Source: Flavobacterium sp. LHD-85
Lineage (GTDB): Bacteria > Bacteroidota > Bacteroidia > Flavobacteriales > Flavobacteriaceae
NCBI RefSeq assembly: GCF_030929595.1
Contig: NZ_JAVFVR010000006.1
Coordinates: 248,001-312,000, forward strand
DNA: 64,000 bases
Direction: 5' to 3'
The position numbers and the translations under genes are program-made. The notes beneath the pieces are model-generated. The model saw only the letters and a list, made by a program, of their open reading frames with translations. It was not told the origin of the DNA and did not search any database. Of the stretch, positions 18,819 through 27,586 are shown piece after piece (the first letter of the stretch is position 1; every line of letters starts with the position of its first letter).

Positions 18819-20021
18819 ATGATAAAATTTATAGCAAAAAGTGCTTTTGTTACAGCATTTCTGTTTCATGCTACGTCACATTCAGCAGCCATTCAGCCAA
18901 ATAAAACTATTATTTCGGCAGAAATCAATAATGCTGCTATAAAAACGGGAGCTGACAATTACGAAAAATATCTTCCCCTATTAAAAGATAAAAAAGTCGG
19001 AATTGTAACCAACCAGACTGGAATTTTATCCAACAAAACCCATGTGGTTGATTTTCTATTGGAGAAAAAAATTACTGTTCAGACTATTTTTGCTCCCGAG
19101 CACGGATTTAGAGGAACAGCCGATGCCGGTGAACATATCGTTGACGGAAAAGATCCGAAAACAGGCTTGCCGATTATTTCGCTTTATGGCGATAACAAAA
19201 AACCAAAACCAGCGCAGTTATCTGGAATTGATGTCATGATTTTTGACCTACAAGATGTAGGAGCACGATTCTATACCTACATTTCTTCTTTACATTATGT
19301 AATGGAAGCTTGTGCAGAAAATAACGTTCCGCTTATTGTTTTGGATCGTCCGAATCCGAATGGCTCTATTGTTGACGGGCCACTTTTAGAAAAAGAATTT
19401 ACCAGTTTTGTCGGCATGCACCCAATTCCGCTCCTACACGGAATGACAATTGGGGAATATGCTCAAATGGTAAACGGAGAAAAATGGCTAAAAGATGGCG
19501 CTCAATGTAAACTAAGCGTAATTCCTTGTGTAGATTATAAAAGAACAATGCCATACAGTTTATTGGTAAAGCCATCTCCAAATTTACCAAATGACCAGTC
19601 TATAAATTTATACGCAAGTCTATGTCTTTTTGAAGGAACAAATGTGAGTATGGGACGCGGAACTGAAAAACAATTTCAAATCTACGGTTCTCCATATTTA
19701 ACCAAAACTAATTTCAGTTTTACTCCGAAACCAAATTTTGGCGCAAAAGATCCTTTATACAATGGAAAAGAATGTTTTGGTGAAGATTTGACCGCTTACC
19801 CTAAATTGAAACAATTAGAATTGAAATGGCTTATTAAAGCTTATCAGAATACGAGCGATAAAACAAAATTCTTCAATGCATTTTTTACCAAATTGGCTGG
19901 AACAAAAAAATTACAGCAACAAATTGAAAATGGTGTTTCTGAAAGTGAGATCAGAAAAACATGGCAGAAAGATCTAGAAGCTTTCAAAAAAATGCGAACA
20001 AAATATCTGATTTATAAATAA
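18819..20021 (+). CDS. namZ: NamZ-like exo-beta-N-acetylmuramidase (GH171, DUF1343)
   Basis: A 400-residue exported protein of the DUF1343 family (PF07075), now GH171. The family fingerprint APEHGFRGTADAGEHI is present, together with GLPIISLYG, DLQDVGARFYTYISS, LDRPNPNG and FEGTNVSMGRGTEKQF. Characterised NamZ (Bacillus YbbC) releases MurNAc from the non-reducing end of glycan fragments. I start it at ATG 18819, since it yields a signal peptide; an in-frame TTG at 18792 would add nine residues and is less likely. MurQ follows 300 bp downstream. Confidence 0.92.
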   Translation: MIKFIAKSAFVTAFLFHATSHSAAIQPNKTIISAEINNAAIKTGADNYEKYLPLLKDKKVGIVTNQTGILSNKTHVVDFLLEKKITVQTIFAPEHGFRGTADAGEHIVDGKDPKTGLPIISLYGDNKKPKPAQLSGIDVMIFDLQDVGARFYTYISSLHYVMEACAENNVPLIVLDRPNPNGSIVDGPLLEKEFTSFVGMHPIPLLHGMTIGEYAQMVNGEKWLKDGAQCKLSVIPCVDYKRTMPYSLLVKPSPNLPNDQSINLYASLCLFEGTNVSMGRGTEKQFQIYGSPYLTKTNFSFTPKPNFGAKDPLYNGKECFGEDLTAYPKLKQLELKWLIKAYQNTSDKTKFFNAFFTKLAGTKKLQQQIENGVSESEIRKTWQKDLEAFKKMRTKYLIYK

Positions 20022-20321
20022 AATTTCTAATTCAGTTCTCTTAGACTTAATTTTTTAAACACTAGAAACATAGACTTTGATAGACTTACAAAAAGCGTTT
20101 CATTAGCATAAACACACACATATATATTGCTATGTGCAGAAATGTATTTCTCTTTGGTTGAATTTTTAAAGATTGGTTACCTTTTTAAACAAAATCAAAA
20201 CCTGTGTTTCTATGTTTTAAAATTAAATTCCATTCTAGATAAAAATATCAAACTATTAATGTAAAGTAGTGAAACCTGAAATTCGAAGAATTGCGGTTTC
20301 GAAAATCAAAAAAAAAGAAAA
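20022..20321. other. 300-bp gap with 'aaacatag' repeat words
   Basis: No gene seen. 'ctagaaacatag' near 20062 and 'cctgtgtttctatgtttt' at 20201-20218 are near-inverse copies of each other and of words at 21291-21307 and 21416-21432 in the next gap. The MurQ start is preceded only by an A-rich tract. Confidence 0.5.
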
Positions 20322-21149
20322 ATGAAAAATAAAAATCCTGAAACTGAACAAGAATCTTTGTACAAAGACTTGGATCAAATGAGCGTGAAAGAACTTCTTA
20401 CAAACATTAATACAGAAGACAAAAAAGTTCCGCATATTATTGAAGAGCAAATTCCTAAAATAGAAAAACTGGTTAAAGCCATTGTAAAAAAAATGCAGCT
20501 GGGCGGAAGATTATTTTATATAGGAGCTGGAACTTCTGGCAGAATCGGAATTTTAGATGCATCAGAATGCCCACCAACTTTCGGTGTTCCGCATGATATG
20601 ATTATCGGAATTATTGCAGGTGGAGATACAGCCATTAGAAAAGCAGTTGAAAATGCAGAAGATGATACAGAACAAGCATGGAAAGATTTGGCTAAGTTTG
20701 AAATTTCTAGTTTAGATATGATTATCGGAATTGCAGCTTCTGGAAATACACCTTACGTTTTAGGAGCGCTTAAAAAAGCCAAAGAACATAACATCAAAAC
20801 AGGAAGTATTTCTTGCATCAGCAATGGGCTTATTGCTCAAGAAGCCGATTATCCGATTGAATTAATTGTAGGTCCTGAGTTCTTAACAGGAAGCACGAGA
20901 ATGAAAGCAGGAACAGCTCAAAAACTTACTTTAAATATGATTTCTACTTCGGTAATGATCAAACTAGGAAAAGTAAAAGGCAACAAAATGGTCGACATGC
21001 AGCTGTCTAACGAAAAACTGGTAAAACGTGCTATCAAAATGATAATGGAAGAACTTGATTTAGAATATGAGGCAGCCGACGAATTATTGCAAAAACATAA
21101 AAGTGTACGAGCTGTTTTATTGGCGCACACCAAAAATCAGGAAAACTAA
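20322..21149 (+). CDS. murQ: N-acetylmuramic acid 6-phosphate etherase
   Basis: A 275-residue cytoplasmic SIS-domain enzyme that splits MurNAc-6-P into GlcNAc-6-P and D-lactate. FYIGAGTSGRIGILDASECPPTFG (about 66-88) is the MurQ signature. Glu82 in SECPP and Glu113 in NAEDD correspond to the E. coli catalytic glutamates 83 and 114. GSTRMKAGTAQKL is the conserved sugar-phosphate region. It is somewhat shorter at the C-terminus than the roughly 300-residue family norm. Its substrate requires a MurNAc kinase or PTS, and neither is encoded in the window. Confidence 0.96.
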   Translation: MKNKNPETEQESLYKDLDQMSVKELLTNINTEDKKVPHIIEEQIPKIEKLVKAIVKKMQLGGRLFYIGAGTSGRIGILDASECPPTFGVPHDMIIGIIAGGDTAIRKAVENAEDDTEQAWKDLAKFEISSLDMIIGIAASGNTPYVLGALKKAKEHNIKTGSISCISNGLIAQEADYPIELIVGPEFLTGSTRMKAGTAQKLTLNMISTSVMIKLGKVKGNKMVDMQLSNEKLVKRAIKMIMEELDLEYEAADELLQKHKSVRAVLLAHTKNQEN

Positions 21150-21230
21150 AAACCTCACTATCAAAATCTTTTTATAGATTTATACAAATTCAAAAACTGG
21201 ATAAATTCATTTTTTGGAATTTTTAACACC

Positions 21231-21261
21231 GACCTGACAGGTTTGTTAAACCTGTTAGGTC
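21231..21261. repeat. CCTGACAGGTTT/AAACCTGTTAGG hairpin repeat
   Basis: A near-perfect inverted repeat, second copy of the element at 8299-8325. It follows murQ and could act as a transcript hairpin. Confidence 0.75.
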
Positions 21262-21290
21262 TAATTAAGAAACAGCTTCTCATTTATATT

Positions 21291-21432
21291 TAACACATAG
21301 AAACATAAATTTTTGTGTCAAAAAAAGAAAATAAAAGAAACTAGTTTCCACACATAGTGCAACCTATGTTAACTTAAATTAGTGAAACGCCTTTTTAAAA
21401 ATTTTGAAAAAAAACTATGTTTCTATGTGTTA
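21291..21432. repeat. 17-bp inverted repeat spanning the murQ-symporter gap
   Basis: TAACACATAGAAACATA (21291-21307) has its exact reverse complement at 21416-21432, 108 bp apart. Related words occur upstream of murQ. No gene is visible in 21150-21494. Confidence 0.65.
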
Positions 21433-21494
21433 AAATAATTGCAGCCAATAGCTTTAAATAATTAATAAAAACCAAAAATCACCAAAACTATAAA

Positions 21495-23003
21495 ATGACA
21501 CCAAGTACCATCCTTCTCCTTATTATCATTTATTTCGGAACATTATTCTATATATCGCACAGAGTCAGCAGAAAAGACAGCGGAAATGAGGCTTTTTTTA
21601 CTGCCAATAAAAATTCAAAATGGTATTTAGTAGCTTTCGGAATGATTGGAACGGCTCTTTCTGGAGTAACCTTTATTTCTGTTCCCGGAGAAGTTGGCGC
21701 ACCAAGTGGTGAACAATTTAAATATTTTCAATTTGTTTTAGGAAATGCCCTTGGATTTATCGTCATTACAAAGCTTTTACTGCCTTTATATTATCGAATG
21801 AATTTGACTTCGATTTATGGATATATCGAGCAAAGAATGGGCTTTTTCAGTTATAAAACAGCGGCTTCAATTTTCTTAATTAGCCGAACTATCAGCTCAG
21901 CGTTCAGATTGTATTTGGTGGTAATCGTTTTACAGCGTTTTGTCTTCGATTTTTATCATATTCCTTTTGCATTTACCGTTCTAATTTCGTTGCTCCTTAT
22001 CTTCTCTTACACGTACAGAGGCGGATTAAAAACGATTATTATTACAGATACTTTGCAGACATTCTTTTTGGTAACTTCTGTTTTCCTTACGATTTATTTT
22101 ATTTGCGACCGAATGGATTTAAGTGCAATAACCGCATTTGAAGAAGTAAAAAACAGCAACTACTCTAAGATTTTTTTCTTTGATGATTTTATGGGAAGCA
22201 AGTTCCATTTTGTAAAACAAATTCTGGGCGGAATGTTCGTAACCATTGCCATGACAGGTTTGGATCAAGATTTAATGCAAAAGAACTTGAGTTGTAAAAA
22301 CATTGGCGAAGCACAAAAAAACATGTTCACTTTTACAGGAATATTTGTTGTAATCAATATATTCTTTTTGAGTGTTGGAGCGCTTTTATACATCTATGCA
22401 AATAAAAACGGAATTGCTGTTCCTACTGATTTAATTACAGGAAAACCAAGAACCGATTTACTTTTCCCTGAAATTGCTTTAAATCACTTAGCGCTAATTC
22501 CTGCAATTGTATTCTTATTGGGAATTATTGCTGCCACTTTTGCAACCACAGATTCTGCCCTAACAGCCTTAACAACTTCTTTCTGTGTTGACTTTTTAGG
22601 TATGGACAAAGCAGAAAACAGCCATAAAAAAAACACCGTAAAAATTAGACATTTAGTACATATCAGTTTCTCTATTTTAATCTTTTTCATCATCCTTATT
22701 TTCAATTCAATCAATGACAGTTCGGTAGTTGGAATGATCTTTAAGGTTGCTTCGTACACTTACGGTCCATTATTAGGATTATACGCTTTTGGTTTATTCC
22801 AAAAATCACGACATGTAAACGACAAACTGGTTCCGTTTATCTGTTTGCTTTCTCCATTATTCACGTATTTCATCAATGAATATTCTAAAGTTTTATTTGC
22901 AGGATATGTTTTTGATAATGAATTAATTATACTAAACGGATTAATTACTTATTTAGGATTATTTATTACCAGTTCACGCAGTGAAAAAGAAATAAGTTTC
23001 TAA
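21495..23003 (+). CDS. sodium/solute symporter (SSS family), putative MurNAc or amino-sugar permease
   Basis: A 502-residue inner-membrane protein with about 13 predicted hydrophobic segments. It has SSS-family features: GTALSGVTFISVPGEVG in the unwound TM1 region, TYRGGLKTIIITDTLQ, and a GIIAATFATTDSALTALTT region. In Tannerella the MurNAc transporter MurT is encoded beside murQ. By that analogy this permease should bring MurNAc (or anhydro-/amino sugars) from periplasm to cytoplasm. It is in the middle of the rightward operon, 75 bp before the NagZ-fusion start. Confidence 0.85.
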   Translation: MTPSTILLLIIIYFGTLFYISHRVSRKDSGNEAFFTANKNSKWYLVAFGMIGTALSGVTFISVPGEVGAPSGEQFKYFQFVLGNALGFIVITKLLLPLYYRMNLTSIYGYIEQRMGFFSYKTAASIFLISRTISSAFRLYLVVIVLQRFVFDFYHIPFAFTVLISLLLIFSYTYRGGLKTIIITDTLQTFFLVTSVFLTIYFICDRMDLSAITAFEEVKNSNYSKIFFFDDFMGSKFHFVKQILGGMFVTIAMTGLDQDLMQKNLSCKNIGEAQKNMFTFTGIFVVINIFFLSVGALLYIYANKNGIAVPTDLITGKPRTDLLFPEIALNHLALIPAIVFLLGIIAATFATTDSALTALTTSFCVDFLGMDKAENSHKKNTVKIRHLVHISFSILIFFIILIFNSINDSSVVGMIFKVASYTYGPLLGLYAFGLFQKSRHVNDKLVPFICLLSPLFTYFINEYSKVLFAGYVFDNELIILNGLITYLGLFITSSRSEKEISF

Positions 23004-23078
23004 TTCAGCTTAATACTATTGATGAGTCAATTTGAATCTAATGCTCTTAAACTCAAATTGATTTTTAAAAAAAATTAT

Positions 23079-26075
23079 ATGAAAAATTCATTCATAAAAA
23101 TCAGTTTATACGCCGCTTTTATATTTTTAATTACCAATTGCGCATCCAAAAAAAATAATGGTGCAGCAGATGCTAAAAAGGATATCCCTTTAAAAGACAC
23201 TGTTGTTTACGTACCAAAAAACACTTCAGATAAAAAAACTTTTTTTAAAGATTCTGATCAAGAAACAGCTTGGGTTGACAGCATTTACAATAAAATGACC
23301 GTACAGGAAAAAATCGGGCAATTGTTTATGGTTTCTGCCTATTCCAATAAAGATTCTGTACACGTTAATCAGATCAGTAAATTGATTGAAGATTATAAAA
23401 TAGGAAACGTTATTTTCTTTCAGGGCGGACCAGTTCGTCAGGCGAAATTAACCAACTTATATCAGTCAAAAGCAAAAGTTCCTTTGATGATCGGAATCGA
23501 TGCTGAATGGGGATTAGCTATGCGATTGGACTCAACTTATCGTTATCCTTGGAATATGACCTTGGGCGCCATTAAAGATTTAAGTTTAATTGAAAATGTG
23601 GGGAAAAATATGGCAGCCGAAAACAAACGAATCGGCGTTCATTTCAACTTCGCTCCTGTTTTGGATATTAACACCAATCCGAAAAATCCAATTATCGGAA
23701 ACCGTTCTTTTGGCGAAGATAAAGTCAATGTAACCGAAAAAGCCCTTGCTTTAATGAAAGGAATACAAGGAAATGGCGTTTTCTGTACCGGAAAACACTT
23801 TCCTGGACATGGCGATACTTCAACCGATTCGCATCATGCCTTGCCTACCGTTAATTTTTCTAAAGAACGTATGGAATTAGTCGAACTATATCCGTACAAA
23901 AAATTATTCGACGAAGGTTTGGCTTCTGTAATGGTGGCGCACCTTAATATCCCAAGTTTAGAATCACAGCCAAACTGTCCATCTTCGGCTTCTTATAATG
24001 TGGTTACCAATCTGCTTCAAAAAGAATTAGGTTTCAACGGATTGATTTTTACAGATGGTTTGGCGATGAAAGGCGCGGCCAATTTTAAAGGCCCTGGAGA
24101 TTTGGAAATCGCAGTTCTTTTAGCAGGAAATGATATTTTATTGTGTCCTGAAAATGTTCCAGTTGCTTTTCAGAAATTAGAAGAGGCTTACAATACGCAA
24201 GTAATTACGGAAGAACGATTGGCACATTCTGTTAAAAAAATTCTTCATTTTAAATACAAAGCAGGATTAAATAAATACAAGCCGATTGATTTAAATAATT
24301 TATATAATGATTTAAATCCGTCGCAAAATGATGCTTTGCATTATAAACTGTATGAAAATGCCATTACGGTTTTAAAAAACGAAAAAGAAATTCTTCCAAT
24401 AAAAGATTTAAGCGAAAAAATTGCCTACATAAAACTGGGTGAAGATATCAACAGCTCTTTTATTTCTACGCTGAAAAAATATACCGAAATCACAGAAGTT
24501 AAAGACACTAATCTTGACAGTCTGAATAAAGAATTGAGAAAATTTGACAAGGTTATTATCAGTTACCACAAAGTAAATAAAGCTTGGGAAAAACAAGAAT
24601 TTACCCTGCAAGAAATGCTTTGGTTGAAAGAAATTGCAAAACACAACAATGTAATTTTAGACATTTTTGCAAAACCATATTCTTTATTATCAGTAAACAA
24701 TTTTGATGATATTGAAGGATTGGTAGTTTCCTATCAAAACTCAGATATCAGTCAGGTTGTTTCGGCAGGATTGCTTTTTGGTGCTGTTGAAGCCAAAGGA
24801 AAATTGCCTGTTTCTATAAATGATGCTTTCCATGTGAATGATGGTTTGACTACCGAAAAACTAAATCGTCTGGCTTTTACAGCTCCAGAAAATGTAAATA
24901 TGAATCCAGCGATTTTATCTAAAATAGATGCTGTAGCACAAAAAGCAATTGACGGAAAAATGGCTCCAGGAATGCAGGTTTTGGTGGCTAGAAAAGGAAA
25001 TGTTATTTTTCAGAAATCGTATGGAGCGCAAACTTACGATAACGGAAAAAAAGTCGCAGATACCGATTTATACGATGTGGCTTCAATTTCAAAAATGATT
25101 TCGACATTGCCAAATGTGATGCAATTGTACGATAAAAATAAAATAGAGCTAGATACTAAACTGAAAGACATGCTGCCGTTTTTTGCTAAAACCAACAAAG
25201 AAAACATCACTTTCAAAGATCTATTAAATCATTACGCAGGACTTCAGGCATGGATTCCGTTTTACAAAGCAACTTTAGACAGCAATAATCAGCCTTCTGA
25301 AAAATATTATCGTAAAGTAGCTGAAACTGGTTTTACAACAAAAGTTGCTGAGAACCTTTACATTCGAAACGATTATCATGATACCATTATGAAAATCATT
25401 GCCGAAAGTCCTGTAGCACTAAAAAAAGAATACAAATACAGCGACTTTACTTTTATCATTTTAAAAGAATATTTAGAAAGAAAAACACATAAAAAACTAG
25501 AAGATCTAAGCAAAGAAAATTTCTACAGCACATTAGGAATGACTAATACGCTTTACAATCCTTTAGATAAATTCGACAAAAGCAATATCGCTCCAACCGA
25601 AATTGATAATTATTTCAGACATCAGATAATTCAAGGTTATGTGCACGATATGGCCGCAGCAATGGAAGGCGGAGTTGCAGGTCATGCAGGAATTTTTTCT
25701 AATGCAATGGATGTAGCCAAAATGATGCAGCTTTATCTGCAAAAAGGAAATTACGGTGGCATTCAATATTTTTCTCCACAAACTTTCGATGCTTTTAATA
25801 CTTGTTATTACAAAAATCAAGGTGTCCTGAGAGGTTTAGGATTTGATAAAAGAGTACACAAAGGCGGACCAACCTGCGATTGTGTTTCTGAAGCAAGTTT
25901 TGGTCACACAGGTTTTACAGGCAACATGGCGTGGGCAGATCCAGAAACCGAAATTGTGTATGTGTTCCTATCCAACAGAACCTATCCAGAAGTAGTGAAT
26001 GACGAAAACAAATTAGCCAAAGGAAAAATCAGAGAAGAAATTCAACAAATAATTCAAGATGCAATTATCAAATAA
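23079..26075 (+). CDS. NagZ-AmiE fusion lipoprotein (GH3 beta-N-acetylglucosaminidase + serine hydrolase)
   Basis: A 998-residue lipoprotein. The lipobox FLITNC follows a clear signal peptide when the ATG at 23079 is used; an upstream in-frame ATG at 23019 would spoil it. The N-terminal GH3 domain has the NagZ signature KHFPGHGDTSTDSHH (239-253) and the nucleophile Asp326 in FTDGLAMKG. A GH3 C-terminal-like domain follows. The last 400 residues form a beta-lactamase-fold domain with SISK, YSD and HTGFTG motifs, paralogous to the protein at 786-2090. In Bacillus NagZ and AmiE are separate exported proteins acting in sequence on muropeptides; here they share one chain. Confidence 0.93.
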   Translation: MKNSFIKISLYAAFIFLITNCASKKNNGAADAKKDIPLKDTVVYVPKNTSDKKTFFKDSDQETAWVDSIYNKMTVQEKIGQLFMVSAYSNKDSVHVNQISKLIEDYKIGNVIFFQGGPVRQAKLTNLYQSKAKVPLMIGIDAEWGLAMRLDSTYRYPWNMTLGAIKDLSLIENVGKNMAAENKRIGVHFNFAPVLDINTNPKNPIIGNRSFGEDKVNVTEKALALMKGIQGNGVFCTGKHFPGHGDTSTDSHHALPTVNFSKERMELVELYPYKKLFDEGLASVMVAHLNIPSLESQPNCPSSASYNVVTNLLQKELGFNGLIFTDGLAMKGAANFKGPGDLEIAVLLAGNDILLCPENVPVAFQKLEEAYNTQVITEERLAHSVKKILHFKYKAGLNKYKPIDLNNLYNDLNPSQNDALHYKLYENAITVLKNEKEILPIKDLSEKIAYIKLGEDINSSFISTLKKYTEITEVKDTNLDSLNKELRKFDKVIISYHKVNKAWEKQEFTLQEMLWLKEIAKHNNVILDIFAKPYSLLSVNNFDDIEGLVVSYQNSDISQVVSAGLLFGAVEAKGKLPVSINDAFHVNDGLTTEKLNRLAFTAPENVNMNPAILSKIDAVAQKAIDGKMAPGMQVLVARKGNVIFQKSYGAQTYDNGKKVADTDLYDVASISKMISTLPNVMQLYDKNKIELDTKLKDMLPFFAKTNKENITFKDLLNHYAGLQAWIPFYKATLDSNNQPSEKYYRKVAETGFTTKVAENLYIRNDYHDTIMKIIAESPVALKKEYKYSDFTFIILKEYLERKTHKKLEDLSKENFYSTLGMTNTLYNPLDKFDKSNIAPTEIDNYFRHQIIQGYVHDMAAAMEGGVAGHAGIFSNAMDVAKMMQLYLQKGNYGGIQYFSPQTFDAFNTCYYKNQGVLRGLGFDKRVHKGGPTCDCVSEASFGHTGFTGNMAWADPETEIVYVFLSNRTYPEVVNDENKLAKGKIREEIQQIIQDAIIK

Positions 26076-26168
26076 ATTCCAAATTCCAAACTAAAAGAGC
26101 ATAAAAAATCTTTCCTCTTGCTTCTTTCTTCTTTAAAAAAAAATCTAACTATCTAAAATATAAACCCA

Positions 26169-27440
26169 ATGACAAAAGAACGTTTAACTTCACTCGATGT
26201 CTTTAGAGGATTTACCATCCTTTTAATGACGATTGTCAATAATCCGGGAAGCTGGTCATCTATTTATCCGCCCCTAGAACACGCCGAATGGCATGGTTGT
26301 ACGCCTACTGATCTAGTTTTCCCGTTTTTTGTTTTTATAATGGGAACTGCAATTCCGTTTGCAATGCCTGTAAAACATTTTGACGGAAGTGTTTTCAATA
26401 AAATCTTAGTTCGCTCGCTTCGAATTTTCTGTTTAGGATTATTTTTAAGCGTTTTCAGCAGAATCCATTTATTTGGCTTGGAAGGAATTCCGTTATTAGG
26501 ATTAAGATTGATAATTGCTTTTGCAGTTGCTTACGCGCTTTTAGGAAACTTCTCAATGAAAGTCAAAACCATTCTTGCCGTTGGTGTATTTCTAATTCTT
26601 ATTTCTCTATCATTTAGCAGACTTGAACATTTTGAAGACACGAGAATCCCAGGCGTTTTGCAGCGAATTGCGATTGTGTATTTCTTTACTTCAATATTGT
26701 ATTTAAAGACTAATTTAAAAACACAACTTTTAGTTTTAGCCACTCTTTTAATTGGATATTGGCTTGTAATGGCTTTTGTTCCCGTTCCTGGATTTGGTCC
26801 TGCCAATTTCGACAAAGGAACCAATCTTGCCGCTTGGATAGACGATACACTTCTAAACGGACATTTATGGGCATCGTCTAAAACTTGGGATCCAGAAGGA
26901 ATCTTAAGTACTTTGCCAGCCATTGGAACCGGAATTTTAGGAATGTACATTGGTCAGTTATTAAATTTATCGGTTGATAAAATGGAAATCGTAAAAAAGA
27001 CCGCCATTGCGGGAACTGCTTTAGTAATTGGAGGTTTAATTTGGAACATCTTCTTCCCTATTAACAAATCGCTTTGGACAAGTTCTTATGTTTTATACAC
27101 AGCCGGAATTGCAACAATATGTCTAACGCTTTTGTATTATATAATTGATATTAAAGGGCATAAAAAATGGACAAAATTATTCCTGATTTGGGGTGTAAAC
27201 CCAATGATTGTATTTTTCTTTTCTGGAATAATTCCGAGGGTTTTAAGCGGTATAAAAGTAGCCGATCCTGAAAAAGCTGGAGAAGAAATTGGACTTCAAG
27301 CATATATTTATAACCACGGAATTGTTCCTTGTTTTGAAAACCCACTAAATGCATCACTCGCTTATGCTTTATCTTATGCTGTTTTCTGGTCGTTTATCTT
27401 ATGGATTTTCTACAAAAAGAAACTGATTTTTAAAGTGTAA
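26169..27440 (+). CDS. NagX-like membrane acyltransferase (DUF5009/HGSNAT-like)
   Basis: A 423-residue multi-spanning membrane protein beginning RLTSLDVFRGFTILLMTIVNN, the hallmark of the COG4299 group related to heparan-alpha-glucosaminide N-acetyltransferase. WHGCTPTDLVFPFFVFIMG and GVLQRIAIVYF are conserved. NagX homologues recur in N-acetylglucosamine regulons of Gram-negative bacteria. Human HGSNAT passes acetyl groups across a membrane to terminal glucosamine. Re-acetylation of de-N-acetylated wall sugars is a reasonable guess. It is the last gene of the rightward operon. Confidence 0.88.
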   Translation: MTKERLTSLDVFRGFTILLMTIVNNPGSWSSIYPPLEHAEWHGCTPTDLVFPFFVFIMGTAIPFAMPVKHFDGSVFNKILVRSLRIFCLGLFLSVFSRIHLFGLEGIPLLGLRLIIAFAVAYALLGNFSMKVKTILAVGVFLILISLSFSRLEHFEDTRIPGVLQRIAIVYFFTSILYLKTNLKTQLLVLATLLIGYWLVMAFVPVPGFGPANFDKGTNLAAWIDDTLLNGHLWASSKTWDPEGILSTLPAIGTGILGMYIGQLLNLSVDKMEIVKKTAIAGTALVIGGLIWNIFFPINKSLWTSSYVLYTAGIATICLTLLYYIIDIKGHKKWTKLFLIWGVNPMIVFFFSGIIPRVLSGIKVADPEKAGEEIGLQAYIYNHGIVPCFENPLNASLAYALSYAVFWSFILWIFYKKKLIFKV

Positions 27441-27457
27441 GTCAGTTAGATAATATT

Positions 27458-27469
27458 TCATCCGGACTT
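27458..27469 (+). promoter_or_regulatory. putative MocR autoregulatory operator
   Basis: TTCATCCGGACT, the same 12-mer as upstream of the TonB receptor (355-366, minus strand), here about 118 bp before the MocR start. Confidence 0.3.
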
Positions 27470-27586
27470 AATAGTTTGATTTGGTCATCGTTCTAGCACT
27501 TCTGTAAAGATCACTTTTCTTTTTTCTAAAAATTTTAAGAAAAGCAGTATCTTGCCGTACTAATAAAAAGTGTTAGTTTATAAATT

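Noticed and set aside
26531..26950. 139-aa minus-strand frame inside the nagX-like gene
   Set aside because: Shadow of a clearly coding membrane protein, with no domain or signal.
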